Positions 43,201 to 50,310 of a stretch of 64,000 bases of DNA are shown here, piece by piece (positions within the stretch are counted from its first letter, which is position 1; every line of letters begins with the position of its first letter). Where the stretch lies: assembly GCA_025141835.1 (NCBI GenBank), contig CP081102.1, positions 1,798,001 to 1,862,000 of the forward strand, given 5' to 3'. The position numbers were made by a program, and so were the translations under genes. The notes under the pieces are model-generated. The model saw only the letters and a program-made list of their open reading frames with translations. It was not told where the DNA came from and did no database searches. This stretch comes from Rhodobacteraceae bacterium M385 (GTDB lineage: Bacteria; Pseudomonadota; Alphaproteobacteria; Rhodobacterales; Rhodobacteraceae).

Positions 43201-43677
43201 ATGGCCGAACGACCCGCCAGATTGGTGCCGGATGGCGCAGAGGAAGCTACGGATCTGGAAGGTCTGATTGGCTACAATTTGCGGCGTGCGGACGTTGTGG
43301 TTCGCACGCATTTCACGGCCTCTCTCGGGGCTGATGCCTTGTCGACGCGTGTGTTCACCGCCCTGTCATTGGTTGTGCAAACGCCCAAGATCACCCAGAG
43401 CGCGCTGGCGCGGGTTATGGGGATTGAGCGCTCGGGGCTTGTGGCCATTGTCGATGATCTCGAAGCCCGCGGCTTCGTGCAACGGGCGCCCGTGCCGGGG
43501 GATCGGCGGGTTCAGGCCCTGGTACCAACCGATGCTGGACGCCGCGCTTACGGGGCTGCGCTGCAAACCGTGCGCGATCACGAAGATCGCTTGTTCAGCG
43601 GTATGTCAGAGGCCGAAAAACAAACCCTGTTGCAGCTTCTCAAGAAGGTACGCCGCAGTCAGCCCGGTAACGGCTAG
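43201..43677 (+). CDS. MarR-family transcriptional regulator
   Basis: A 158-residue winged-helix regulator. Core SALARVMGIERSGLVAIVDDLEARGFVQRAPVPGDRR is canonical MarR. The ATG at 43201 follows an AAGGAG site; the upstream TTG/ATG frame is weaker. It probably represses the divergent DUF3237 gene through the palindrome at 43132-43155. Confidence 0.87.
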   Translation: MAERPARLVPDGAEEATDLEGLIGYNLRRADVVVRTHFTASLGADALSTRVFTALSLVVQTPKITQSALARVMGIERSGLVAIVDDLEARGFVQRAPVPGDRRVQALVPTDAGRRAYGAALQTVRDHEDRLFSGMSEAEKQTLLQLLKKVRRSQPGNG

Positions 43678-43686
43678 AGGCTTGTC

Positions 43687-44091
43687 CTAGGGCTGCTTCC
43701 GCTCGGTCCAGACCTGGGCGATGCGCGGCATGCTTTGTTCGATCCAGTCCGCCAGCCCGCCGACCTTTTCGGCGACTTCGACGCCCAGGGGCGTCAGGCT
43801 ATATTCCACGTGGGGTGGCACCACATCGAAGGAGACGCGGTTCACGAAGCCGTCTTCCTCTAGGTTCTGCAATGTTTGCGCCAGCATCCTTTCGCTGACC
43901 CCCCCGATCTTGCGGCGCAGGGCGCTGAAGCGTTGAGTCTCGATCTGAAGGGCCATCAGAACCAGCACGCCCCATTTGCTGGTAACGTGCTTCAGCACCT
44001 CGCGGGATGGGCAGTCATGGGCCATTAGATCGCCTTGCATCAAGTGCTCGCTAAGGCTCATGGCGGTATCAATTGGCTTGGTGATCGTCAT
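43687..44091 (-). CDS. HxlR-family transcriptional regulator
   Basis: A 134-residue winged-helix protein of the HxlR family (CPSREVLKHVTSKWGVLVLMAL, FSALRRKIGGVSERMLAQTL, EYSLTPLG). It has one N-terminal Cys, as in redox- or electrophile-sensing members. The ATG at 44091 is used over the GTG at 44100. It is divergent from the NmrA-type oxidoreductase, with a palindrome between them. Confidence 0.88.
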   Translation of the reverse strand: MTITKPIDTAMSLSEHLMQGDLMAHDCPSREVLKHVTSKWGVLVLMALQIETQRFSALRRKIGGVSERMLAQTLQNLEEDGFVNRVSFDVVPPHVEYSLTPLGVEVAEKVGGLADWIEQSMPRIAQVWTERKQP

Positions 44092-44116
44092 TTTTGACAC
44101 TTACAAATTTGTGCGT

Positions 44117-44133
44117 ACTAACTTTTCGTTAGT
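44117..44133. promoter_or_regulatory. Candidate HxlR operator
   Basis: ACTAAC-TTTTC-GTTAGT is a perfect 6-bp inverted repeat between the divergent HxlR and NmrA-type genes, the usual arrangement for an HxlR regulator that controls an oxidoreductase. Confidence 0.5.
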
Positions 44134-44181
44134 GCTTCATCTACCTTCCCTATTGCAACAACAAATTGAAGGGATGTTCCC

Positions 44182-45027
44182 ATGACAATCGCAGTTACCG
44201 GTGCAACGGGCCAGCTTGGCCGCCTCGTCATCAAAGACCTCGCTCCTGCCGTCGGGGCAGAGAATATCGTGGCTTTGGCCCGCTCACCCGAGAAGGCCGC
44301 CGACCTGGGCGTTGCCGTGCGTATCGCGGACTACAGCCAGCCCGAAACGCTGACCAAGGCCCTTGCTGGCGTGGATACGGTTCTGCTGATCTCGAGCAGC
44401 GAGATCGGCCAGCGTACCGCGCAGCACCGTGCTGTGGTTGAGGCTGCGCAGGACAACGCAGTGAAACATATCGTCTACACCAGCCTGCTGCGGGCCGACA
44501 CATCTCCGCTGAGCCTTGCCGACGAACACCGCGAGACAGAGGCTCTCATCAAGGCGTCGGGCATTGCATATACGTTCCTACGCAATGGTTGGTATACCGA
44601 GAACTATGCAGGCGCCCTTCCGGGCGCGGTTCAGGCAGGCGCGGTCGTAGGGTCTGCGGGCGACGGGCGCATTTCGTCGGCTACGCGGGCCGATTACGCG
44701 GCGGCGGCAGTGGCGGTGCTGAAGGGCACAGGATTTGAAAACAAGACGCTGGAGCTGGCTGGCGATGCTTCTTTCACGCTGTCGGATCTTGCCGCAGAAG
44801 TCAGCCGTCAGACCGGAAAAGACATCCCGTTCAACAACTTGCCGCCATCGGAATATGCGAAAATTCTAGCCTCGGTGGGCTTCCCCGAGGCGATTGCCCC
44901 CATGTTTGCTGAGATTGATTTCCAAGTGAGTACCGGCGCGTTGTTCCACGATGGGTCCGAGCTGTCCGATCTGATCGGGCGTCCCACAACGCCCATGGCC
45001 GATACTGTCGCGCTTGCACTGAAGTAA
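44182..45027 (+). CDS. NmrA-family NAD(P)H-binding oxidoreductase (QorB-like)
   Basis: A 281-residue Rossmann-fold protein beginning MTIAVTGATGQLGRLVI, close to QorB-type quinone oxidoreductases and other atypical SDRs. It is divergent from hxlR, an arrangement typical of quinone/electrophile response modules. A hairpin follows at 45038-45068. Confidence 0.85.
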   Translation: MTIAVTGATGQLGRLVIKDLAPAVGAENIVALARSPEKAADLGVAVRIADYSQPETLTKALAGVDTVLLISSSEIGQRTAQHRAVVEAAQDNAVKHIVYTSLLRADTSPLSLADEHRETEALIKASGIAYTFLRNGWYTENYAGALPGAVQAGAVVGSAGDGRISSATRADYAAAAVAVLKGTGFENKTLELAGDASFTLSDLAAEVSRQTGKDIPFNNLPPSEYAKILASVGFPEAIAPMFAEIDFQVSTGALFHDGSELSDLIGRPTTPMADTVALALK

Positions 45028-45037
45028 CGCCCAAGGA

Positions 45038-45068
45038 GGGGTTTCGGGGCCGTTGCGCCCCGAAACCC
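45038..45068. terminator. Hairpin between convergent genes
   Basis: A 12-bp stem (45039-45050 with 45057-45068, GGGTTTCGGGGC type) and 6-base loop. It has no clear T-run but lies between convergent genes, so a termination or mRNA-end role is likely. Confidence 0.5.
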
Positions 45069-45083
45069 ACCCCGAAAACCGCC

Positions 45084-45866
45084 TTAGCGAAACTTCGCGG
45101 GGCGCTTTTCAAGGAAGGCACGCAGGCCTTCCTTGGCGCCGTCTGATGTTTGCGACATGGCGGCGGCAAGGCTTTCGGTGAACAACCCCTCCGAACGTGG
45201 CATGTCTTGGATGCGCGATAGCGCCTGCATCATCAGGTAGTTCGAGAAGGGGGCGTTATCGGCGATCTTGCGGGCCAGTTTCTTGGCCAGATCCATGCCT
45301 GCGCCCGCCTCAACCGAGTAATGGGCCAGACCAAGGGCCAAGCCTTCTTCGGCCCCATAGCTGCGGCCGGTCAACATCATCTCGCGCATCCGGTCCGCGC
45401 CCAGAAGGCGGCCCACACGCACCGTGGCACCGCCGCCCACAAAGATGCCGCGCCGCCCTTCGGGAAGCTGAAAGCGCACGTCAGGTTCGGCGATCCGTAC
45501 ATGGGTTGAGGCGGCGATCTCGAGCCCGCCGCCGATTACTGCGCCGGTCAGAACCGAGACGACGGGCAGGCCGCTAAACTCGATCAATTCCGACACGCGG
45601 TGCCAGTTGCGCGAATGGAAAACACCCTCAATCGGTTCACGATGTTCATGTTCAGCCAGATCAAGACCTGAACAGAAATGGCCCCCTTCACCGCGCATGA
45701 TTACTGCGTTTATGCCCTCGGGCGGGGCCGAGAAGAAGGCGTCCAGCTCGGCAATAAGCTGATCGTTCATGGCGTTGCGTTTTTCGGGGCGGTTAAAGAT
45801 GATCGTGGCAATATCGCCCTCGATCTCGATCCGCGTCACCTTGATTTGTGCTGCTTGCTCAGCCAT
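45084..45866 (-). CDS. Enoyl-CoA hydratase/isomerase family protein
   Basis: A 260-residue crotonase with FNRPEKRNAMN, GGHFCSGLDLAEH, GAVIGGGLEIAASTHVRI and the ending EKRPAKFR. Glu in LPEGRRGIFVGGGATVRV is at the usual second catalytic position. It is divergent from the amidohydrolase; together they may hydrate and then cleave an aromatic-derived CoA ester. Reaction not assignable. Confidence 0.83.
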   Translation of the reverse strand: MAEQAAQIKVTRIEIEGDIATIIFNRPEKRNAMNDQLIAELDAFFSAPPEGINAVIMRGEGGHFCSGLDLAEHEHREPIEGVFHSRNWHRVSELIEFSGLPVVSVLTGAVIGGGLEIAASTHVRIAEPDVRFQLPEGRRGIFVGGGATVRVGRLLGADRMREMMLTGRSYGAEEGLALGLAHYSVEAGAGMDLAKKLARKIADNAPFSNYLMMQALSRIQDMPRSEGLFTESLAAAMSQTSDGAKEGLRAFLEKRPAKFR

Positions 45867-45892
45867 TTGTCCTACCCTCCTCGAAATTGGTC

Positions 45893-45912
45893 AAAATAGT
45901 TTTACGGCATAA
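45893..45912. promoter_or_regulatory. Weak island-type site
   Basis: AAAATA-GTTTTA-CGGCATAA shares the TAGTTTTACG stretch with the site at 28720 and the CGnC(T/A)TAA half with 34536-34557. It lies 40-60 bp before the amidohydrolase start. The left half is poor. Confidence 0.3.
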
Positions 45913-45950
45913 CAGTTCTTCTGTATATCGATTTCAACAGGAGGAGCGTC

Positions 45951-46838
45951 ATGGTCGATTTCAGCAAGGTCCGAGCGATTGATTTCCACACCCACGCCGA
46001 GGAGCCGTGCAATCATGGCCGCGACGATGGGTACAATGAATTTCAGGCCGGGATGGCGGCCTACTTCAAAAACCCCGCAGGCGCCGAAGGGATGTTGCCC
46101 ACGGTGCAAGACACCGCCGCCTATTACCGCGAACGCAACATTGCCGCCGTGATCTTTCCCGTCGATGCCGAGCGTGAGACCGGGTTTCGCCGCTATTCCA
46201 ACGAGGAAGTGGCAGGCATTTGCGCCGAGAATGACGACATCCTGATCCCCTTCGCCTCCATTGACCCCCATAAGGGCAAGGCAGGCGCCCGCGAGGTCCG
46301 CCGGTTGGTCCGCGATTTCGGCGTGCGCGGGTTCAAGTTCCATCCGACAATGCAGGGCTTTTTCCCTAATGACCGCGACGCCTGCTACACGGTGCTAGAG
46401 GCCTGCGCGGAAGAAGGCGTGATAACCCTGTTTCACACCGGCCAAACGGGCGTGGGATCGGGGATGCGCGGCGGCATGGGGATGCGGTTAAAGTATTCCA
46501 ATCCGATGCATCTGGATGACGTGGCCGTGGATTTCCCTGATATGCCAATCATTCTGGCGCACCCCTCGTTCCCCTGGACGGAAGAGGGGCTGGCGGTCTG
46601 TCAGCACAAGCCCAACGTCTACTACGACATGAGCGGCTGGAGCCCGAAGTATTTCCCCGAAACCTTCATCCGCTACGCCAATTCGATCCTGAAAAAGAAG
46701 ATGCTATTCGGCTCGGATTGGCCTGCCATCACGCCGGACCGTTGGTTGGCTGATTTCGAGAAAGCCCCGTTCAAGGACGAGGTGCGCCCATTGATCCTCA
46801 AGGAAAACGCCCTCCGCTTGTTGGGCGAAACCGGCTGA
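45951..46838 (+). CDS. Amidohydrolase family protein (ACMSD/gamma-resorcylate decarboxylase-like)
   Basis: A 295-residue TIM-barrel metal-dependent protein of the Amidohydro_2 type. The N-terminal FHTHAEE, the mid FKFHPTMQGF, LAHPSFPW and LFGSDWP motifs give the metal and catalytic residues. Relatives decarboxylate or hydrolyse aromatic and heteroaromatic acids. The ATG follows GGAGGAG. It sits in a cluster with a crotonase, sulfatase and TRAP transporter, suggesting catabolism of an imported aromatic or sulfated compound. Confidence 0.82.
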   Translation: MVDFSKVRAIDFHTHAEEPCNHGRDDGYNEFQAGMAAYFKNPAGAEGMLPTVQDTAAYYRERNIAAVIFPVDAERETGFRRYSNEEVAGICAENDDILIPFASIDPHKGKAGAREVRRLVRDFGVRGFKFHPTMQGFFPNDRDACYTVLEACAEEGVITLFHTGQTGVGSGMRGGMGMRLKYSNPMHLDDVAVDFPDMPIILAHPSFPWTEEGLAVCQHKPNVYYDMSGWSPKYFPETFIRYANSILKKKMLFGSDWPAITPDRWLADFEKAPFKDEVRPLILKENALRLLGETG

Positions 46839-46851
46839 TTGTTCAGACTTA

Positions 46852-46876
46852 GGGCGGGGCAGGTGACGCCCCGCCT
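46852..46876. terminator. Hairpin between amidohydrolase and sulfatase genes
   Basis: GGCGGGGC/GCCCCGCC stem with a 7-base loop at the junction of convergent genes, followed by TTACGG. No long T-run, so termination strength is uncertain. Confidence 0.5.
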
Positions 46877-46887
46877 TACGGCAGCTT

Positions 46888-48540
46888 CTAGCTCGCGGGG
46901 CGGCCTTGGGGAGTGAGGGAAGAAAACGGTTTCCCAACGGCGGCCTCATACTCATCAGCGTCCCAGAAACCGATCAGAATACCTGATTCCGCCGCCTTGC
47001 TTTGGCGGGCCAACACCTCGGGCGTGGCGGTAATACGGGTGTGGTGACGGGTGGCCCAATCCAGAAGCGCGGCTTCCATCCGCGCGCGGACGGCGACATG
47101 TTCAGGCGCCTCCGACGCCCCCAGATCGGTCAGTTCGTGGGGGTCGGTTTCCAGATCGAACAGCACCGGGCGGAACCCTTCGCAGCGAATGAATTTCCAG
47201 CGACCGTCAAAGATCATCTTGGTGTGGGCGTCTTGTTGCTTTTGCCCAAGGCTCTTGGCCATCTCGGACCAATGATAATCATGCTCACTGATCGCATAGC
47301 GGCGCGAAAATCCTTCCTTGCCGTGCAAGATCGGGGTCAAGTCGCGCCCCTCCACCACATGGGGTTTCGCGCCGCATCCGGTGGCGTTCATGAAGGTTGG
47401 GGCAAGATCAATCATCTCGACCAATTCGTCCGACACAAGGCCGCGCGTGGCTTCGGCCTCGGGGCGGGGGTCGGCGATAATCAGCGGCACTTTAACCGCC
47501 ATTTCGTGGTAGAAATCCTTATCGCCCATCCAGTGATCGCCCATGTAATCCCCGTGGTCCGAGGTGAAAGCGATGATCGTGTTCTCACTCAGGCCCTGGG
47601 CATCCATCCAAGCGAACAGCCGGCCAAGGTTGTCGTCTAACTGCTTGATAAGCCCCATATAGGCGGGGATGACATGGGTGCGCACATGATCGCGAGAGAA
47701 ACTGCGGCATACGCGGGCGTCTTGGTAGGCTTTGACCAAGGGATGATCGGTGTCGTGCTCCGCGTCCGAGCGGATAGGGTCAACGATATGGGTCTCGTCA
47801 TACATGTCGTGGTAGGGCGCGGGCACGATGTAGGGCCAGTGCGGCTTGATGTAGGACAGGTGGCAGACCCAGGGGCGGTCATCGCTGGCGGCCTCTTCCA
47901 TGAACGCAATGGCTCGGTCAGTCATATAGGCCGTTTCGGAGTGTTCTTCCGGGACGTTGGCAGCAAGGCGAGAGTTTTCCAGAAGCCAAGCCGAAAGAAG
48001 CTCTCCATCGGCATCGACACCGGAATTGGCGAAGTCCTCCCAAGGATTGTCGGATTTGTAGCCATGGGCCTCTAGGTAATCATCATAAGCCGACCAGTGC
48101 TGGCGCGGGCTGTCGGGGTGCAGGCCGTCGTCACGCTCGAACGCTTCAAAGCCGCATTCGGCGGCGCGCACGCCGATTTCGCTATCGGCGGGAATGCCAA
48201 GCCAAGCCATCCCTTCGGCATCAGCAACCATATGGGTTTTGCCCACCAGCACGGCCCTTGCGCCGCCATCGCGCAGGTGGTCGCCCAAGGTCGGCTCTCC
48301 CACACGCAGGGGCATCCCGTTCCAGGTAGAGCCGTGGCTGCGGACGTAGCGCCCGGTATAGGCCGACATCCGCGATGGGCCGCAAACGGGGGATTGCACA
48401 TAAGTGTTGGTGAAGCGCACGCCACGGGCGGCCAGCGCATCAATGTGGGGCGTATGTAGATGCGGGTGGCCGTAGCAGCTGAGGTAATCGAACCGAAGTT
48501 GGTCAGCCATGATCCACAGGACGTTGGGGGGCTTGCTCAT
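46888..48540 (-). CDS. Type I sulfatase / phosphonate monoester hydrolase superfamily
   Basis: A 550-residue alkaline-phosphatase-superfamily hydrolase. The formylglycine motif C53-G-P55-S-R57 (SPVCGPSRMSAYTGR) is intact, and the first metal ligand Asp is in WIMADQLRFD; a later TSDHGDYMGDHW supplies more ligands. It needs a formylglycine-generating enzyme that is not seen here. No signal peptide, so cytoplasmic. Its start overlaps the marR stop by four bases, so the two form an operon. Substrate: an organosulfate or phosphonate ester. Confidence 0.88.
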   Translation of the reverse strand: MSKPPNVLWIMADQLRFDYLSCYGHPHLHTPHIDALAARGVRFTNTYVQSPVCGPSRMSAYTGRYVRSHGSTWNGMPLRVGEPTLGDHLRDGGARAVLVGKTHMVADAEGMAWLGIPADSEIGVRAAECGFEAFERDDGLHPDSPRQHWSAYDDYLEAHGYKSDNPWEDFANSGVDADGELLSAWLLENSRLAANVPEEHSETAYMTDRAIAFMEEAASDDRPWVCHLSYIKPHWPYIVPAPYHDMYDETHIVDPIRSDAEHDTDHPLVKAYQDARVCRSFSRDHVRTHVIPAYMGLIKQLDDNLGRLFAWMDAQGLSENTIIAFTSDHGDYMGDHWMGDKDFYHEMAVKVPLIIADPRPEAEATRGLVSDELVEMIDLAPTFMNATGCGAKPHVVEGRDLTPILHGKEGFSRRYAISEHDYHWSEMAKSLGQKQQDAHTKMIFDGRWKFIRCEGFRPVLFDLETDPHELTDLGASEAPEHVAVRARMEAALLDWATRHHTRITATPEVLARQSKAAESGILIGFWDADEYEAAVGKPFSSLTPQGRPAS

Positions 48541-49049
48541 GTCGCGGCTTCCTTATCTTCAATGATCGTTTCTATCGGCCTACGCAAAAATTCTTCGAAC
48601 CGGCCCAGAAAGTCTACGAAGGTCTGGATCTCGGCTTCGGTGAATTCTTCGCGCAGGGCGGCGCGGCGGCTGGCCATGATTGGGGCGGCTCGGTCGTAGG
48701 CGGCACGGCCCTCGGCGGTGAGGGTCACAATGGTTTGCCGCCCGTCGCGGGAGTCACGGGTCATGGTAACGTAACCTTTGCGCCGCATCTCGGGCAGGGC
48801 GCGGCTAAGAAGGGAATGGTCGGCTCGCTGCACCTCGGCCAGATCGCGGATCGTCATGGGCCCCACTTCGGCCAGATCCCATAGGGTGCGCCATTCGACA
48901 ATGGACAGGCCGCCGCCCATCTGCAACAGGCGCTGTCCCTGCTGGCGCGATGCGGCGTAGAGCGGAGACAGACGCGCAAATATATTCGTGTGCTCGCGCA
49001 TTTTACGCGCGCCGATTTTGGCCTCGTCGGTGATTTGCACGTCGGTCAT
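48537..49049 (-). CDS. MarR-family transcriptional regulator
   Basis: A 170-residue MarR protein (MTIRDLAEVQRADHSLLSRALPEMRRKGYVTM, then wing RDSRDGRQTIV). It is co-transcribed with the sulfatase and divergent from the TAXI-TRAP transporter; the 139-bp gap holds a strong inverted repeat (49091-49102). It probably controls both directions in response to the imported substrate or product. Confidence 0.87.
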   Translation of the reverse strand: MTDVQITDEAKIGARKMREHTNIFARLSPLYAASRQQGQRLLQMGGGLSIVEWRTLWDLAEVGPMTIRDLAEVQRADHSLLSRALPEMRRKGYVTMTRDSRDGRQTIVTLTAEGRAAYDRAAPIMASRRAALREEFTEAEIQTFVDFLGRFEEFLRRPIETIIEDKEAAT

Positions 49050-49084
49050 GGTGTTCTCCCTTCCCGCAATAAAGCATCAAAAAA

Positions 49085-49108
49085 TAATACGTGACAAGTC
49101 ACATAATA
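49085..49108. promoter_or_regulatory. Candidate MarR operator at the TRAP promoter
   Basis: Core GTGAC-AA-GTCAC (49091-49102), extended by A/T-rich arms, is almost fully palindromic over about 24 bases. It lies between the divergent marR and TRAP binding-protein genes. Confidence 0.6.
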
Positions 49109-49188
49109 TCTGTAACGTTCTTTAAAGAGCTCCCATCCGTGGGGCACTCGCCTTTGGAGGAAGGCGTAAGATCATTGGGAGGAATGAC

Positions 49189-50244
49189 ATGATTAAACAG
49201 ACCCTATTTGGGGCCGCTCTGCTTGCAGCACCCTTTGCTGCACAGGCGCAAGTGACCCTGACCGCGGAAACCACCGCGCCGGGCTCCACGCCCCATTATA
49301 TCGACACAACCCTTGCCGCTGTCCTGGACAGCGCCGGTGTGGCGACGATGCAGATCACCGAAGGGGCGACGCTGACCAACTCGGTTCAGGCCGTCGCTGA
49401 GGGCCGCTTGGACATGGCGCCAGCGCCAATGATCCTGCCGTTCCTTTTGTCGCGTGGCATTGGCCCTTACAGCGGTATCGCGCCGGAAGATGGGGCAGAG
49501 TTGGCAAGCAACGTGCGCGCCCTGTTCTTCAACGCGGCCTCGGGGCAGGTGTTCGGCCACTACAACAACACCGATATCGATGACATTCGGAACCTGGAAG
49601 GCCGGCGCATTTGGAACGGTCCCCCGCGCGGAGCGGCTTTGACCTCGGGCCGGGCGATGATCCAACTTTTGGCGGGCCTGAGCGAAGGTGAGGGCTATGA
49701 AGGCGTGCAGGACGCTTGGCCTGATACCGTTGGCGCCATCACCGGCGGTAGTGTCGATGCGTGGACGATCCCTGAAGGTCTGCCTTCCGGCCGTCAGATC
49801 GCTATCGCGGCGGCAGGGGGAATTACCCTTTACGATGTTCCCTCGGACCTTCTGGCAAGCGAGTTGGGCCAGCAGATCGTTGCGGCCCCGGGCCACGCGC
49901 CGTACTCCATTCCGGTAGATGCCTACCGCGAAGCCTATGCGGGTAACGACATTACCATCGTCACCGACGATGATACGTTTGATACCTTCGCCACCGCTTT
50001 CGCGCAGATCGTGCCTTCTTCGATGGATGAAGAGTTGGCCTATCAGATCACCGCAGCGATGCTGGCGGGGGAAGAGCGTTTTCTGACCAGCTCCCCCCGT
50101 GGACCATTCCTCAACATGTCGTTCGGCGATGTTGATGGGGTGAGCCAAGGCAATTGCGGGGCTGTTACGATCCTGATGCACCCCGGTGCTATCCGCGCCT
50201 ATGAAGATGCGGGCCACACGGTTGCTGATTGCGTTCGGCCCTAA
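49189..50244 (+). CDS. TAXI-family TRAP transporter substrate-binding protein
   Basis: A 351-residue periplasmic binding protein. Signal peptide MIKQTLFGAALLAAPFAAQAQ, then TAXI-type features (GSTPHYIDTTLAAVLDSAG, FLLSRGIGPYSGI, and ETT at the start). The ATG follows GGGAGGA. It delivers its ligand to the fused permease downstream; a hairpin between them may adjust the ratio. Confidence 0.92.
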   Translation: MIKQTLFGAALLAAPFAAQAQVTLTAETTAPGSTPHYIDTTLAAVLDSAGVATMQITEGATLTNSVQAVAEGRLDMAPAPMILPFLLSRGIGPYSGIAPEDGAELASNVRALFFNAASGQVFGHYNNTDIDDIRNLEGRRIWNGPPRGAALTSGRAMIQLLAGLSEGEGYEGVQDAWPDTVGAITGGSVDAWTIPEGLPSGRQIAIAAAGGITLYDVPSDLLASELGQQIVAAPGHAPYSIPVDAYREAYAGNDITIVTDDDTFDTFATAFAQIVPSSMDEELAYQITAAMLAGEERFLTSSPRGPFLNMSFGDVDGVSQGNCGAVTILMHPGAIRAYEDAGHTVADCVRP

Positions 50245-50256
50245 GTCGGATCAACG

Positions 50257-50286
50257 GACGGGCCGCTGTGGTGGCCCGTCGCTTTA
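50257..50286 (+). terminator. Hairpin after the TAXI binding protein
   Basis: GACGGGCC/GGCCCGTC 8-bp stem (50257-50264, 50273-50280) with loop GCTGTGGT, then GCTTTAAT. A partial terminator that probably leaves the binding protein more abundant than the permease. Confidence 0.55.
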
Positions 50287-50310
50287 ATCCACTCAGATTA
50301 AGAGTATGCG

